Positions 49,720 through 58,474 of a DNA stretch of 64,000 nt are shown here, in pieces; position 1 is the stretch's first letter; every line of letters begins with the position of its first letter. Source of the stretch: Acuticoccus sp039034015 (lineage in GTDB: Bacteria > Pseudomonadota > Alphaproteobacteria > Rhizobiales > Amorphaceae); the NCBI GenBank assembly GCA_039034015.1, contig JBCCBM010000010.1, forward strand, positions 1 through 64,000. The letters are read 5' to 3'. The position numbers and the translations under genes are program-made. Below the pieces are notes generated by a model that was not told where the DNA came from, ran no database searches, and saw nothing but the letters and a program-made list of their open reading frames with translations.

Positions 49720-51290
49720 GCCGCCTGGTGCCAGAGCGCCCGCACGCAGGTCAGGTCGCGATTTTGTGACCGGGTGCGGCCATGAACGCGGCAACGCAGG
49801 CGTTTGCGGTCGCGCGCCAGCGTTGCCGGCCGCGTCGCAGCACGCCCGGATGGGAGGTCAGGGCGCCATGTTGGGGCGGCCGGCTGCCGTGAGAGCAGCA
49901 GCGCGGGCGCTTGCGGGCGCGCGACTGTTCCCGGCAGCGCGGCAGAACGCCCGAATGGAGATCAGGGCCCTGTCTTGAGGCGGCGGGCTGCCGTGAGAGC
50001 AGCAACGTCGGCGTTGGCGGGCGCGCGACAGTTCCCCGGCAGCGCAGCAGAGCGCCTGAATGGAGGTCAGGGCGCTGTGTTGAGGCGGCGGGCTGCCGTG
50101 AGGGCAGCAACGCGGGCGCTTGCGGGCGCGCGACAGTTCCCCGGCAGCGCAGCAGAGCGCCTGAATGGAGGTCAGCGCGCTGTGTTGAGGCGGCGGGCTG
50201 CCCTGAGAACAGCAACGCGGGCGCTTGCGGGCGCGCGACTGTTCCCGGCAGCGCGGCAGAGCGCCTAAATGGAGGTCAGGGCGCTGTGTTGAGGCGGCAG
50301 GCTGCCGGGAGAGCAGCAACGCGGGCGTTGGCGGGCGCGCGACTGTTCCCCGGCAGCGCAGCAGAGCGCCTGAATGGAGGTCAGGGCGCTGTGTTGAGGC
50401 GGCGGGCTGCCGTGAGGGCAGCAACGCGGGCGCTTGCAGGCGCGCGGCAGTTCCCCGGCAGCGCAGCAGAGCGCCTGAATGGAGGTCAGGGCGCTGTTCT
50501 GAGGCGGCGGGCTGCCGTGAGAGCAGCAACGCGGGCGTTGGCGGGCGCGCGACTGTTCCCGGCAGCGCGGCAAAGCGCCTGCAATGAGATCAGCGCGCGA
50601 CGCTTGGGCCGCGTGCGGCCACAGGCGCGGCAAAGCCTGCGATTGCCGGCGCGCGCCGCCGTAGCAGGCCGCGCAGCGGGGCACCAGAACGGCAGCTCAG
50701 TGCGCACCTCTGGGGCAGCGTGCGGGCGTGAGCGCGGCAACGCAGGCGTTTGCGGGGTTGCGCCGCCCTTCCTGGCCGCGCCGCAGAGCGCCCGGATGGG
50801 AGGTCAGGGCGCGACGCCCGGGCGGCGTGCGGCCGTGACCGCCGCAACGCGGTGGTTTGCGGGGTCGCGCTGCCCTTCCTGGCCGCCTCGCAGAGCGCCC
50901 GGATGGGACGTCAGGGCGCGACGCTGGCCCGGCGTGCGGCTAGCGCATCTACTGGTCGACCTGTTTGAACCAACCAGGTCGGCAAGTCGATGCGCCGGGT
51001 TAACTCGCCAAGCGCCTCTTGCCCGATCGGGTTGATCCAAACTGATCGGGCGGCACTCTAGGAGCGCGGGAACGCAGGCGTTCGGTTGTGTGCGCCACCG
51101 TCGCCGGCCGCGCGGCATGGCGCCCGAGTGGGAGGTGAGAGCACGCCGCTCCGGCGGCGTGCGGCCCGGCGCACGGAAGCGCAGGCGTTTGCCCCCCTCG
51201 CCACCGTCGCCGGCCGCGCGGCAGGGCGCGCAAATGGACGTCAGGGCACAACGCGGGGGGGCCGGGCGGCGGTGAGCGCCGCAACGCAGG
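49720..51290. repeat. 105-bp degenerate tandem array containing copies of a gene 3' end
   Basis: At least 14 units of 103-112 bp. Anchor positions (end of the TTGAGG-like block) are near 49773, 49876, 49980, 50085, 50190, 50294, 50399, 50504, 50609, 50715, 50822, 50929, 51154 and 51266. The central five or six units are almost identical at exactly 105 bp (one 104); units at both ends are increasingly diverged, so the array grew from the middle. The last unit is the 3' end of the FAD oxidoreductase gene. Read leftward, each unit carries a copy of its final ~18 codons and TGA (NARVAALTAAR...AP-stop). The 225-bp gap between two anchors is explained by the insertion at 50940-51061. Confidence 0.93.
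50940..51061. mobile_element. Candidate palindromic insertion element flanked by CTAG
   Basis: A ~114-bp element interrupts the 105-bp array. CTAG occurs directly at both edges (50940-50943 and 51058-51061), as a 4-bp target duplication would leave. Removing 118 bp restores a 107-bp unit. Inside are two hairpins. The first, at 50943-50995, has outer stem GCGCATC/GATGCGC and inner stem CGACCTG/CAGGTCG. The second, at 51021-51051, has stem GCCCGATC/GATCGGGC. Their loops share TTGAACCAA/TTGATCCAA. It encodes no protein and has no clear terminal inverted repeat, so a REP/BIME- or MITE-like nature is inference. Confidence 0.55.
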
Positions 51291-52212
51291 CGTTTGCGGC
51301 GCGGAGGGCGCCTGCCGCGTCGCCGGCCGGGTCGCACCAGTCGCCCGCGGCGCCGAGGCCGGTGGCGAGGTCAAAGAGCGTGGGCGGGGTGGGCGAGGTG
51401 ACGCGCGCGTAGCGCCAACGATGGGCGGCGCAATGGAGGAGTTTTGTCGATTGGGGGAGCATGGCGCGGATGTCTGCGGCGATCCGGTCGGCCTCGTCCT
51501 CGAGCCGGCGGGCGCTGGCGGCCTGGGTGAGGTGGACCACCAACGTGCCTGGCTGGCGCCCGGGCTTGGTGCCCTCCAGCGCGATCGCGCCGACATCGTC
51601 ATCCGCAGCGAGCCGGGCGGCCGCTGCCTCCGCGCCTGCCGCGTCCGAAAAAGCCATCATCACGGCCCAGTCGGGGTGAACGGTGGCTGAGGCGGCGTGG
51701 GCGGCAAGGGCCGGCGCGTGCCCCTCAAGGAGCGCTGCGGCCTGGGGGGCAGGCGCGGTGACAATCACGGCGCGGAACGGGCCGGCCGTCTCTGGCCCGT
51801 CTAGAGCAAGGTGCCAGCCGTCTCTCCGCCGCGTGAGCCCGCGCACGGTGACGCCGAAGCGCGGGGCAATGTCACCCAGGATGGAGCGCACGATGGCGTT
51901 CATCCCCGGCACGCCAACCACCGCATCGGTGGATGGCCCGCAGGGCCAGGGCGCGGCGTCCCCCGCATCGAGGGCCGGTCGCAGGACGCTGTCAAGGACC
52001 GCACAGGCGCCTGGCAGCGCGGGCGTCCCATGGTCGAACCGGCAGCGGATGCCGGCAATCTCGACCCGCCTTGTGGCGAAGCGGCCGCCAGGGCCGCGGC
52101 CCTTGTCGAGCACAACAACCGGGTGGCCGGCATTGCGGAGCGCACGGGCAACGGTGGCGCCGGCAAGGCCCGCACCGATCACCGCCACCGGGGCCGCTGT
52201 GGGCTCAGGCAT
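51241..52212 (-). CDS. FAD-dependent oxidoreductase (renalase-like)
   Basis: A 323-residue flavoprotein of the NAD(P)-binding amine-oxidase/renalase group. The dinucleotide-binding motif is VAVIGAGLAGATVARALRNAGH near the N-terminus, followed by DKGRGPGGRFATRR. The C-terminal FAD segment has GAAGDWC. The ATG at 52212 is preferred over the GTG/ATG upstream within the olsB 3' region; the genes still overlap by 8 bp. The final ~18 codons are also the last unit of the adjacent 105-bp tandem array, so the C-terminus (NACVAALTAAR...) may have been altered by the array. Substrate unknown. Confidence 0.85.
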   Translation of the reverse strand: MPEPTAAPVAVIGAGLAGATVARALRNAGHPVVVLDKGRGPGGRFATRRVEIAGIRCRFDHGTPALPGACAVLDSVLRPALDAGDAAPWPCGPSTDAVVGVPGMNAIVRSILGDIAPRFGVTVRGLTRRRDGWHLALDGPETAGPFRAVIVTAPAPQAAALLEGHAPALAAHAASATVHPDWAVMMAFSDAAGAEAAAARLAADDDVGAIALEGTKPGRQPGTLVVHLTQAASARRLEDEADRIAADIRAMLPQSTKLLHCAAHRWRYARVTSPTPPTLFDLATGLGAAGDWCDPAGDAAGALRAANACVAALTAARPPRVVP

Positions 52213-53149
52213 GGCGCGTTGCGTTTGCCCCATAATAATTGATGTAGCGATGCGAAATTCCGGCCACCGGCAAGATGATCATCACGTCTGTGGTGCCGAA
52301 CTGCGGGTCGATGACCGCACCGTCGGCCACAAAAGCGCCCAGCCGAAGGTAGCCCTTGATGAGGGGCGGCAGGGCGCGCAAGGCCCGCCGGGCGTCCACA
52401 TCCTCGGCGGCGATGCGGTTCATCTCCACATGGCGATCGTTGAGGGCGCGCACGCGCCACTCATCGGGCGCCAGGTGGTGGTGGTAAAGGTAGGCGAGCG
52501 CGGGGGCGAGCGTGTCAGGGTCCGTCCCGGTCAGCGAGGCGCAGCCGAACAGAACATCAATCTTGTGGCGCAGCACGTAGGACCAGGCCCCGTGCCACAA
52601 AAGTTCAACCGTGCGCTTGTCGCGATAGGGTTTTAGGACGCACGAGCGGCCAAGTTCCAGGAAGCGTTTGTCGCCGTGGCGTTCCAAGAGCGGGGCGATC
52701 GCAAACTCATCACGCGAGTAAAAGCCGCCGTGGTGGGTGGCAATTTCTTCGCGCAGGAGGCGATACGTGCCCACGATGCGGGGCTTGTGCCGCCGGAAAG
52801 GGCGCGCGGCCACATTGTGATCGAGGACGAGGAGGTGATCGCAAAGGTCGTCGTAGGCGTCCCGGTCGCGGCGGGTGGCCATGGCGTAGGCGTCGGGCTG
52901 GGCGGCCAGCTCTTCATAAAAGACTTGGAAGCGGACCTGTTGGGCGCGCTTCACCTCGCCGGCGGTGCGGGCAAGGCGGACTTCCAGGCTGCCGAGCTGG
53001 CCAAAACTTGGGGTCTTTTTGTCGAGCGGTTCGACCCGTTTGCCGCCGATCCGCGGGTGGACGGCCGGGATGCCCGAGGCCGGCATTGACACACGCCCCT
53101 TGGGCATCAAGCGCCGCACAACGGGGCTCAGCTGCCGCAATTTCGCCAT
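52205..53149 (-). CDS. olsB: Ornithine-acyl-ACP N-acyltransferase family protein (OlsB-like)
   Basis: About 314 residues of the GNAT-related hemolysin-like acyltransferase family. OlsB makes lyso-ornithine lipid, the first step of ornithine-lipid synthesis. LGSLEVRLARTAGEVKRAQQVRFQVFYEEL is the family N-terminal block; DHLLVLDH and FLELGRSCVLKPYR match too. A second acyltransferase, OlsA, is not in the window. The ATG at 53149 removes a basic 13-residue extension of the longer frame. A general hemolysin-family acyltransferase remains an alternative. Confidence 0.83.
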   Translation of the reverse strand: MAKLRQLSPVVRRLMPKGRVSMPASGIPAVHPRIGGKRVEPLDKKTPSFGQLGSLEVRLARTAGEVKRAQQVRFQVFYEELAAQPDAYAMATRRDRDAYDDLCDHLLVLDHNVAARPFRRHKPRIVGTYRLLREEIATHHGGFYSRDEFAIAPLLERHGDKRFLELGRSCVLKPYRDKRTVELLWHGAWSYVLRHKIDVLFGCASLTGTDPDTLAPALAYLYHHHLAPDEWRVRALNDRHVEMNRIAAEDVDARRALRALPPLIKGYLRLGAFVADGAVIDPQFGTTDVMIILPVAGISHRYINYYGANATRHA

Positions 53150-53469
53150 CGTGCGCCGCCGTTTTTTGCGGCGAAGGCCGGTGGTCAAAGCGGCCCCCAG
53201 GGTGGTTGGGTCACTGCGCCAATGGGTGTCACCGGACGATCCATTCTGTTCCAGGTTGCCATGGTTTTAGTGCTGATGGGGCCTGACTGGAAGCGTTTTG
53301 CCGGTTCTGCGGCGGCCTTTCGTGTCGGTTTTGCGCGTGACGAGACCTTGGGGCCCGCCGCATCGACGGCCGCCCCGGGTTGCTGCCCCTGTGTGAACCA
53401 ATTGTGACGGCGCACAACCCATGCCGCTTGCATTGAGCGGCGAAACCAACTAGAGGTTGCGCTGTCGAT
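53150..53469. other. Divergent spacer between olsB and comM
   Basis: 320 bp that must hold both promoters. A weak sigma70-like pair, TTGCAT and TAGAGG with 17 bp between, sits about 53428-53456 upstream of comM. Short frames here read no protein-like sequence. I see no gene. Confidence 0.45.
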
Positions 53470-54987
53470 GTGGACGATGATGCAGTCGTGCTCAGTCATG
53501 TAACAACCATTGCTTTTCGCGGTATTGAGGCGGTCCCCGTCACCGTTCAGGTGCAGGTGGCTGGCGGTCTTGCTGCGTTTCATGTGGTCGGCCTTGGGGA
53601 CAAGGCGGTCGCGGAAAGCCGTGACCGTGTGCGCGCAGCCCTCTCGTCCATGGGGCTCAGCGTGCCCCCCCGCCGTATCACGGTGAATTTGCAGCCGGCT
53701 GACCTGCCAAAGGCCGGCAGCCACTACGATTTGCCCATCGCCCTCGGCCTCATGGTCGCGCTCGGCGCCCTCCCCCAAGCCTCCATTGATGAGCGCGTGG
53801 TCCTTGGCGAACTGGGGCTTGATGGACGCTTGGTGGGCGTCTCCGGTGTGCTGCCCGCAGCAGTTGGCGCCCAGGGGCTGGGCTTTGGCCTTATCTGCCC
53901 GGCGGAGGATGGCGCCCAAGCCGCCTGGGCCTCTGCCGACATGTCGATCCTCGCGCCCCAAACCCTCACCGCCTTCGTCAACCACGTGAATGGGACGCAG
54001 CTTTTGTCCCGCCCGCACCCGGCGATGGATCGTCGCCCCACCGCCCGGGGCGATTTTGCAGATGTAAAGGGGCAAGAAAGCGCCAAACGCGCCATGGAGA
54101 TTGCGGCGGCCGGCAACCACAACATCTTGCTGTGCGGCCCGCCCGGCGCGGGGAAATCGATGCTCGCGCATCGCTTGGCGTCCATCCTGCCGCCGCTCAC
54201 CGCCGGCACCCTCCTTGAAAGCGCAATGATCCGCTCTGTCGCCGGCGACCTTGCGGGCGGCAAACTTTCCCTCAGCCCGCCCTGCCGCACGCCGCACCAT
54301 TCGGCGTCCATGGCAGCCCTCGTGGGCGGGGGTCCACGCGCCCGCCCTGGCGAGATAAGCCTCAGCCACGGCGGCATCCTGTTCTTGGATGAACTGCCGG
54401 AGTTTGCGCCCCAAGTGCTCGATGCGCTGCGTGAACCGCTTGAGACCCACACCGCCACCATCGCCCGCGCACAACACCGGGTGAGTTACCCGGCGCGGTT
54501 CCAACTGGTGGCGGCCATGAACCCGTGCCGCTGTGGGCTTGCGGGCGAACCCGGCCACAGTTGCCGCCGGGGCAACGCGTGCGAGAGCGACTATCAAGCG
54601 CGTCTCTCCGGCCCCCTCCTTGACCGGATCGACATCAAAATGCGCGTCAACGCCGTCACGCCCGGCGACCTGCGCGCCCCCAAGGGCGAGCCATCGGCGA
54701 CCATTGCGGCGCGTGTGGCCGCCGCCCGTGACCGGCAGACAGCGCGCTATGCCGACCTTCCCATCGCCACCAACGCCGACTGCCCCTCCACCGAGGTGGA
54801 GGAGCGCCTCAACGCCGATGCTGGGGCGCTCGCGCTCTTGGCCCGCGCGCTGGACGAGCGGCGCCTCACCGCGCGCGCCTACCACCGCGTCATGAAGGTC
54901 GCCCGCACGATCGCCGACCTTTCCGGCTCCGACACCGTGACGCGGCCCCAAATGGCCGAAGCGCTGGGCTACCGGGTGTCGTTTTGA
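53470..54987 (+). CDS. comM: YifB/ComM-like Mg-chelatase AAA+ helicase
   Basis: A 505-residue AAA+ protein; ComM promotes branch migration during transformation. The N-terminal Lon-like domain begins with TIAFRGIEAVPVTVQVQ. Walker A is GPPGAGKSMLAHR at about residues 220-232, Walker B LFLDELPEF. A C-terminal region with CRCGLAGEPGHSCRRGNAC (zinc-type cysteines) is followed by SGPLLDRIDI. It starts at GTG 53470; a GTG at 53488 also fits. Its last ~57 bp, including the stop, reappear in diverged form at the ends of the first two 252-bp units downstream. Confidence 0.94.
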   Translation: MDDDAVVLSHVTTIAFRGIEAVPVTVQVQVAGGLAAFHVVGLGDKAVAESRDRVRAALSSMGLSVPPRRITVNLQPADLPKAGSHYDLPIALGLMVALGALPQASIDERVVLGELGLDGRLVGVSGVLPAAVGAQGLGFGLICPAEDGAQAAWASADMSILAPQTLTAFVNHVNGTQLLSRPHPAMDRRPTARGDFADVKGQESAKRAMEIAAAGNHNILLCGPPGAGKSMLAHRLASILPPLTAGTLLESAMIRSVAGDLAGGKLSLSPPCRTPHHSASMAALVGGGPRARPGEISLSHGGILFLDELPEFAPQVLDALREPLETHTATIARAQHRVSYPARFQLVAAMNPCRCGLAGEPGHSCRRGNACESDYQARLSGPLLDRIDIKMRVNAVTPGDLRAPKGEPSATIAARVAAARDRQTARYADLPIATNADCPSTEVEERLNADAGALALLARALDERRLTARAYHRVMKVARTIADLSGSDTVTRPQMAEALGYRVSF

Positions 54988-55743
54988 CGGCCCCCCTCGC
55001 CAAACCGGCAAGCCTTTTTGGGCGCACCGCACGATCTGGCATCGATGACCGCCGCGATACTGGCCCGGCCCACGCGCAACATTATTCGCGGACGCTGGAC
55101 GACGGGTCTTGTTGTCGCCACAATGCTGCTTCCCGGGGGGCGCGCGGTAGAGCAACGGTACACGCCATCGAGCCCATGCGGGGACACCGTCGCGCGCGCG
55201 AGAATGGCCGACGTGATGGGCTCTCAGATGTGGTTTTGACCGCCGCCCTCGCCCGACGGGCATCGCTTTCGGGGCGCACGGCACGATCCGGCATCGATCA
55301 TTGCAGCGCCACAGGCCCGTTACACGCACAACGATCCCTACAGGCGCTCGCCAAAGGGTTTTGTTGTCGCCCCGAGCCCGCCTCCCCTCAGGCACACAGC
55401 AAGGCCACGAGATACGCCATCGAGCCCATGCCCAAACACCATGACGCGCGCCAAAATGGGCGACGCGCTGGGCGTTCGGGTGTCGTGGGAACCGGCCCCG
55501 TCGCCAAACCGGCGAGCCCTTGCGGGCACGCGGCACGATCCCGCATCGCTCACCGCGGCGCCAGCGGCCCGTTCCAGCGGCAACATGAGCCGCAGACGCT
55601 GGGCGAAGGGTCTTGTCGACGCCCCTACACGGCCTCCCGGCGGGTGCGCGGCAACGCCGCGGGACGCACCATCGTGCCTCTGCCTTCGGCGCGACAAAAA
55701 ACGCTAACTGTCGGAGGCACCCTGTGGGGTGTGGGCCGGCTCT
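54988..55743. repeat. 252-bp tandem array containing copies of the comM 3' end
   Basis: Three units of 252 bp (54988-55239, 55240-55491 and 55492 to about 55743) follow comM without a gap. Shared blocks include CTCGCC(A)AACCGGC near the start, CACGATC.GGCATCG, TTGT(T)GTCGCC and CGCCATCGAGCCCATG. The last ~57 bp of units 1 and 2 match the last 57 bp of comM at about three-quarters of positions; unit 1 even keeps the TTTTGA stop. The rest of the unit does not resemble comM. A plus-strand frame stays open through all three units and into the sirtuin. About 206 bp of further non-coding sequence follows to 55949. Confidence 0.85.
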
Positions 55744-55949
55744 CATCAACCGCATCGGCCTCCGCGCCAATGCTGCCGCCTGGTGGATGGCGACACTTGG
55801 CCCCCCGGGAGCGCGGAGCGCTGATGCCGGCGGGAATACCCGCACCGCGTTGCGCCAACGCCGCGGGGAGGAGCAAAACCGCCGGCGGGATCGCGTGGGC
55901 CACGCGGCGCCTGTTGCGGCCACCGGGCCGCTGCGCCCACGGGTCGGCG

Positions 55950-56714
55950 ATGACGCGCACGCTGCTCACCCTTGAAGACGCCGCCTGCCACCTCTCCGAG
56001 GTGCTTGGCAACGGACCGCGGCTTCTTTTCCTCACGGGTGCCGGCGTCTCCACCGAATCCGGCATCCCCGACTTTCGAAGCCCAGGCGGCCGTTGGTCGC
56101 GCATGGCGCCAATCGAGTACGGCGCATTCCTCACGGACGAGATGGCACGGCAGGAAGACTGGACACGCAGGTTCGAGATGGACGCGGTGTTTGCCGCGGC
56201 AGAGCCAAACGCCTGCCATCACGCCATCGCGGAGGCCTGCCGGGCCTCGCCCAGCCACATCTGCGTCACCCAAAATGTTGATGGCCTTCACGGGCGCGCC
56301 GGCATGCCCGCGAACGCGCTCATCGAGCTTCACGGCACCGCCGCCCATGCCCATTGCCTTTCGTGTGGCGCGGTCGCCTCCCTCGTCGCGATGGAAAACG
56401 CCCTCACCGCAAGCGGCAAAAGCCCTCGATGCACCGTGTGCGGGGGATTGATGAAGGCGGCCGTCGTCTCTTTTGGCGAGCCGATGCCGGAGGGCCCCAT
56501 GGCGCGCGCGGCGGACGCGGCCGAGCGGGCCTCGCACCTTGTGGTTCTGGGCACCTCGCTTGCGGTGCATCCCGCGGCGGGGCTGGTGCCCCTGGCGCGC
56601 GCGGCCGGGGCGCACATCACCATTGCATCAACGCGTCCCACCCCGTGCGACGGGATCGCCGATGTTCTCCTGCGCACATCCATTGCAGAAACGTTTGCAG
56701 CGGTGGGTTCATGA
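55950..56714 (+). CDS. NAD-dependent protein deacylase (sirtuin, CobB-type)
   Basis: A 254-residue sirtuin that removes acetyl or other acyl groups from lysine using NAD+. NAD-binding blocks are FLTGAGVSTESGIPDFRS and VTQNVDGLHGRAG; the catalytic His is in ELHGTAA. Four zinc cysteines appear as CLSCG and CTVCG, and the later LGTSLAVHPAAG completes the site. The ATG at 55950 matches the family. The frame is open 966 bp upstream through the 252-bp array; I do not treat that as part of the protein. Confidence 0.92.
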   Translation: MTRTLLTLEDAACHLSEVLGNGPRLLFLTGAGVSTESGIPDFRSPGGRWSRMAPIEYGAFLTDEMARQEDWTRRFEMDAVFAAAEPNACHHAIAEACRASPSHICVTQNVDGLHGRAGMPANALIELHGTAAHAHCLSCGAVASLVAMENALTASGKSPRCTVCGGLMKAAVVSFGEPMPEGPMARAADAAERASHLVVLGTSLAVHPAAGLVPLARAAGAHITIASTRPTPCDGIADVLLRTSIAETFAAVGS

Positions 56715-56853
56715 CAATTTGCGTTAACCCCTGTGGTTCTTGGGCAACACGTTCACTGTCTTATCCACAACTGGGTCGCGAAAAGGGTGAAGGAATGGTA
56801 ACCTCCAATTCAACAATCGCGAATCGGTTGTTTACACGGTTGGTGCGGGTCAA

Positions 56854-57468
56854 GTGGCGGGTAGCGTGGTGAGCGAAGACAAAGGCGTGCGGTTTTACGA
56901 AACGTTTGCGGGCACCGACGCTGAGGATCAGCAACGCGTCGACAGCCTGGAAAGCCTGGTCGAGATGTCAGGCAGCATCAAGTGGTTCGACGTCGGCAAA
57001 GGGTACGGCTTCATCATCCCTGACGATGGCGGCCAAGACATTTTGCTCCACGTCACCTGCTTGCGGCGCGATGGATACCAAAGCGCCTACGAGGGCGCCA
57101 GGGTCGTCTGCGAGGTGACCGAGGGGCCAAAGGGCATGCAGGCCTTCCGCATCCTGTCGATGGATGAAAGCCAGGCTGCCCACCCGTCCCAGCTCCCCCC
57201 GTCCCGCGCGCATGTGCAGGTGGTGCCCGAAGGTCCGGCCGAAACCGCACGGGTCAAATGGTTCAACCGCAGCAAGGGTTATGGCTTCCTCACCCGCGGC
57301 GAGGGCACGGCCGACATCTTTGTCCACATGGAAACGCTGCGCCGCTTCGGCGTCACCGAATTGCGCCCGAACCAAACCGTGCGCGTTCGCTTCGGCAACG
57401 GGCCAAAAGGCTTGATGGCGGCCGAAATCTTGCCTGAGACGGGCGTGAACGTCCCACAATCCCACTGA
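56854..57468 (+). CDS. Tandem cold-shock-domain protein
   Basis: A protein of up to 204 residues with two cold-shock domains. SGSIKWFDVGKGYGFIIPDDG and ARVKWFNRSKGYGFLTRGEG each carry RNP1 (KGYGFI/L), and DILLHVT / DIFVHME carry RNP2. It binds single-stranded nucleic acid. Two-domain proteins of this type are common in alphaproteobacteria and often respond to stationary phase or stress. GTG at 56854 is the longest start; GTGs at 56866 and 56869 are alternatives. DUF192 gene follows after 11 bp. Confidence 0.9.
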   Translation: MAGSVVSEDKGVRFYETFAGTDAEDQQRVDSLESLVEMSGSIKWFDVGKGYGFIIPDDGGQDILLHVTCLRRDGYQSAYEGARVVCEVTEGPKGMQAFRILSMDESQAAHPSQLPPSRAHVQVVPEGPAETARVKWFNRSKGYGFLTRGEGTADIFVHMETLRRFGVTELRPNQTVRVRFGNGPKGLMAAEILPETGVNVPQSH

Positions 57469-57479
57469 CGGCGCCTCCG

Positions 57480-57947
57480 GTGCGCGCCGCTCGCCAAACC
57501 CTCGCGGCCCTGGTTTTCGCCTTCGCCGCGCTTGTCACCGCGGCGGCCAGCGCCCAAACCCCGCAATCGTTGCCGACGAGCCCCGCCCAGCTCGTCACCG
57601 CCACCGGCACCCACGATTTGACCGTCGAGATGGCGGACGACCCCATTGAGCGCGCCACCGGCCTCATGTGGCGCGAGAGCATGCCCGACGACCGCGGCAT
57701 GCTGTTTGACTTCGGCAACGAGGGCGAACGCAGCTTTTGGATGCGAAACACCATCCTCTCGCTCGACATCATCTACATTCGCGCCGACGGGTCCGTGCTC
57801 TCCATCGCCAAGGGCACAGAACCCTTCTCCCTCGCCGCGATCCCCTCCAACGGGCCGGCGCGCTTTGTGCTGGAGGTGAACGCGGGCGTTGCCGACGCGC
57901 TCAGCCTTGCCCCCGGCGACCGATTGATCCACGCCAGAATCCCTTGA
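57480..57947 (+). CDS. DUF192 secreted protein
   Basis: A 155-residue protein with a signal peptide (ALVFAFAALVTAAASAQ). The DUF192 core, VEMADDPIERATGLMWRESMPDDRGMLFDF and FWMRNTILSLDIIYI, is intact. The function of the family is unknown; it is usually periplasmic. It starts at GTG 57480 and is probably cotranscribed with the cold-shock gene. The tRNA-Pro gene follows 34 bp downstream. Confidence 0.88.
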   Translation: MRAARQTLAALVFAFAALVTAAASAQTPQSLPTSPAQLVTATGTHDLTVEMADDPIERATGLMWRESMPDDRGMLFDFGNEGERSFWMRNTILSLDIIYIRADGSVLSIAKGTEPFSLAAIPSNGPARFVLEVNAGVADALSLAPGDRLIHARIP

Positions 57948-57981
57948 GGGACGTGGTGGAAGCGTGTACCGGAGGGCGCGT

Positions 57982-58058
57982 CGGGGCATAGCTCAGCCTG
58001 GTAGAGCACCGGTTTTGGGAACCGGGGGTCGTAAGTTCGAATCTTGCTGCCCCGACCA
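57982..58058 (+). tRNA. tRNA-Pro (anticodon TGG)
   Basis: 77 nt folding as a cloverleaf: acceptor stem CGGGGCA/TGCCCCG, D-arm with GCTC...GAGC, anticodon loop TTTGGGA giving TGG, and T-loop TTCGAAT. The CCA end is encoded. Proline tRNA is further supported by C1. Confidence 0.95.
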
Positions 58059-58082
58059 CTTGTGAGCCCCGGGAGGTCCCTC

Positions 58083-58388
58083 ATGAAGGCACGCATTTTT
58101 CGCCCCGCCCGCACCGCCATGCAATCCGGCACGCGAAAGACCAAGCGCTGGCGGCTCGAATTCGTGACCGACACCGCCCCCGAGGTCGAACCGCTGATGG
58201 GCTGGACGGCGAGCGCCGACACCGCCCGGCAAGTTCGCCTCGACTTCCCAACCAAGGAGGATGCGGTGCGCTACGCTGAGGCCAAGGGCCTTGAATACCG
58301 CATCGAAGAGGGCAAAGACGCCGGCGACAAGAAAATTGCCTACTCCGACAATTTTCGCGCCGACCGCCCTGCCCCCTGGACCCACTAA
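58083..58388 (+). CDS. NDUFS4-like complex I accessory subunit
   Basis: A 101-residue protein of the ETC complex I subunit (NDUFS4, 18-kDa) family, an accessory subunit that stabilises the NADH-binding arm. Diagnostic blocks are ARIFRPARTAMQSGT, WRLEFV, PLMGWTAS, VRLDFPTKEDAVRYAEAKGLEY and the final YSDNF. It is found in alphaproteobacteria and mitochondria. It lies between two tRNA genes, 24 bp after tRNA-Pro, and its ATG has an upstream GGGAGG ribosome binding site. Confidence 0.93.
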   Translation: MKARIFRPARTAMQSGTRKTKRWRLEFVTDTAPEVEPLMGWTASADTARQVRLDFPTKEDAVRYAEAKGLEYRIEEGKDAGDKKIAYSDNFRADRPAPWTH

Positions 58389-58397
58389 CCCGTTTTC

Positions 58398-58474
58398 GGC
58401 CCCGTAGCTCAGCTGGATAGAGCACCGGACTTCTAATCCGACGGTCGCAGGTTCGAATCCTGCCGGGGTCGCCA
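58398..58474 (+). tRNA. tRNA-Arg (anticodon TCT)
   Basis: 77 nt: acceptor stem GGCCCCG/CGGGGTC, D-arm GCTC...GAGC, anticodon loop CTTCTAA giving TCT, T-loop TTCGAAT and encoded CCA. It follows the NDUFS4-like gene by 9 bp. Confidence 0.95.

Noticed and set aside
49751..51035. Several 100-374 codon frames in the 105-bp array
   Set aside because: Frames shift where a unit is 104, 106 or 107 bp and read Ala/Arg/Gly-rich repeats; they come from array structure.
53185..55923. 912-codon frame antisense to comM and the array
   Set aside because: Arg/Ala/Gly-rich shadow of comM and repeats; no recognisable domain.
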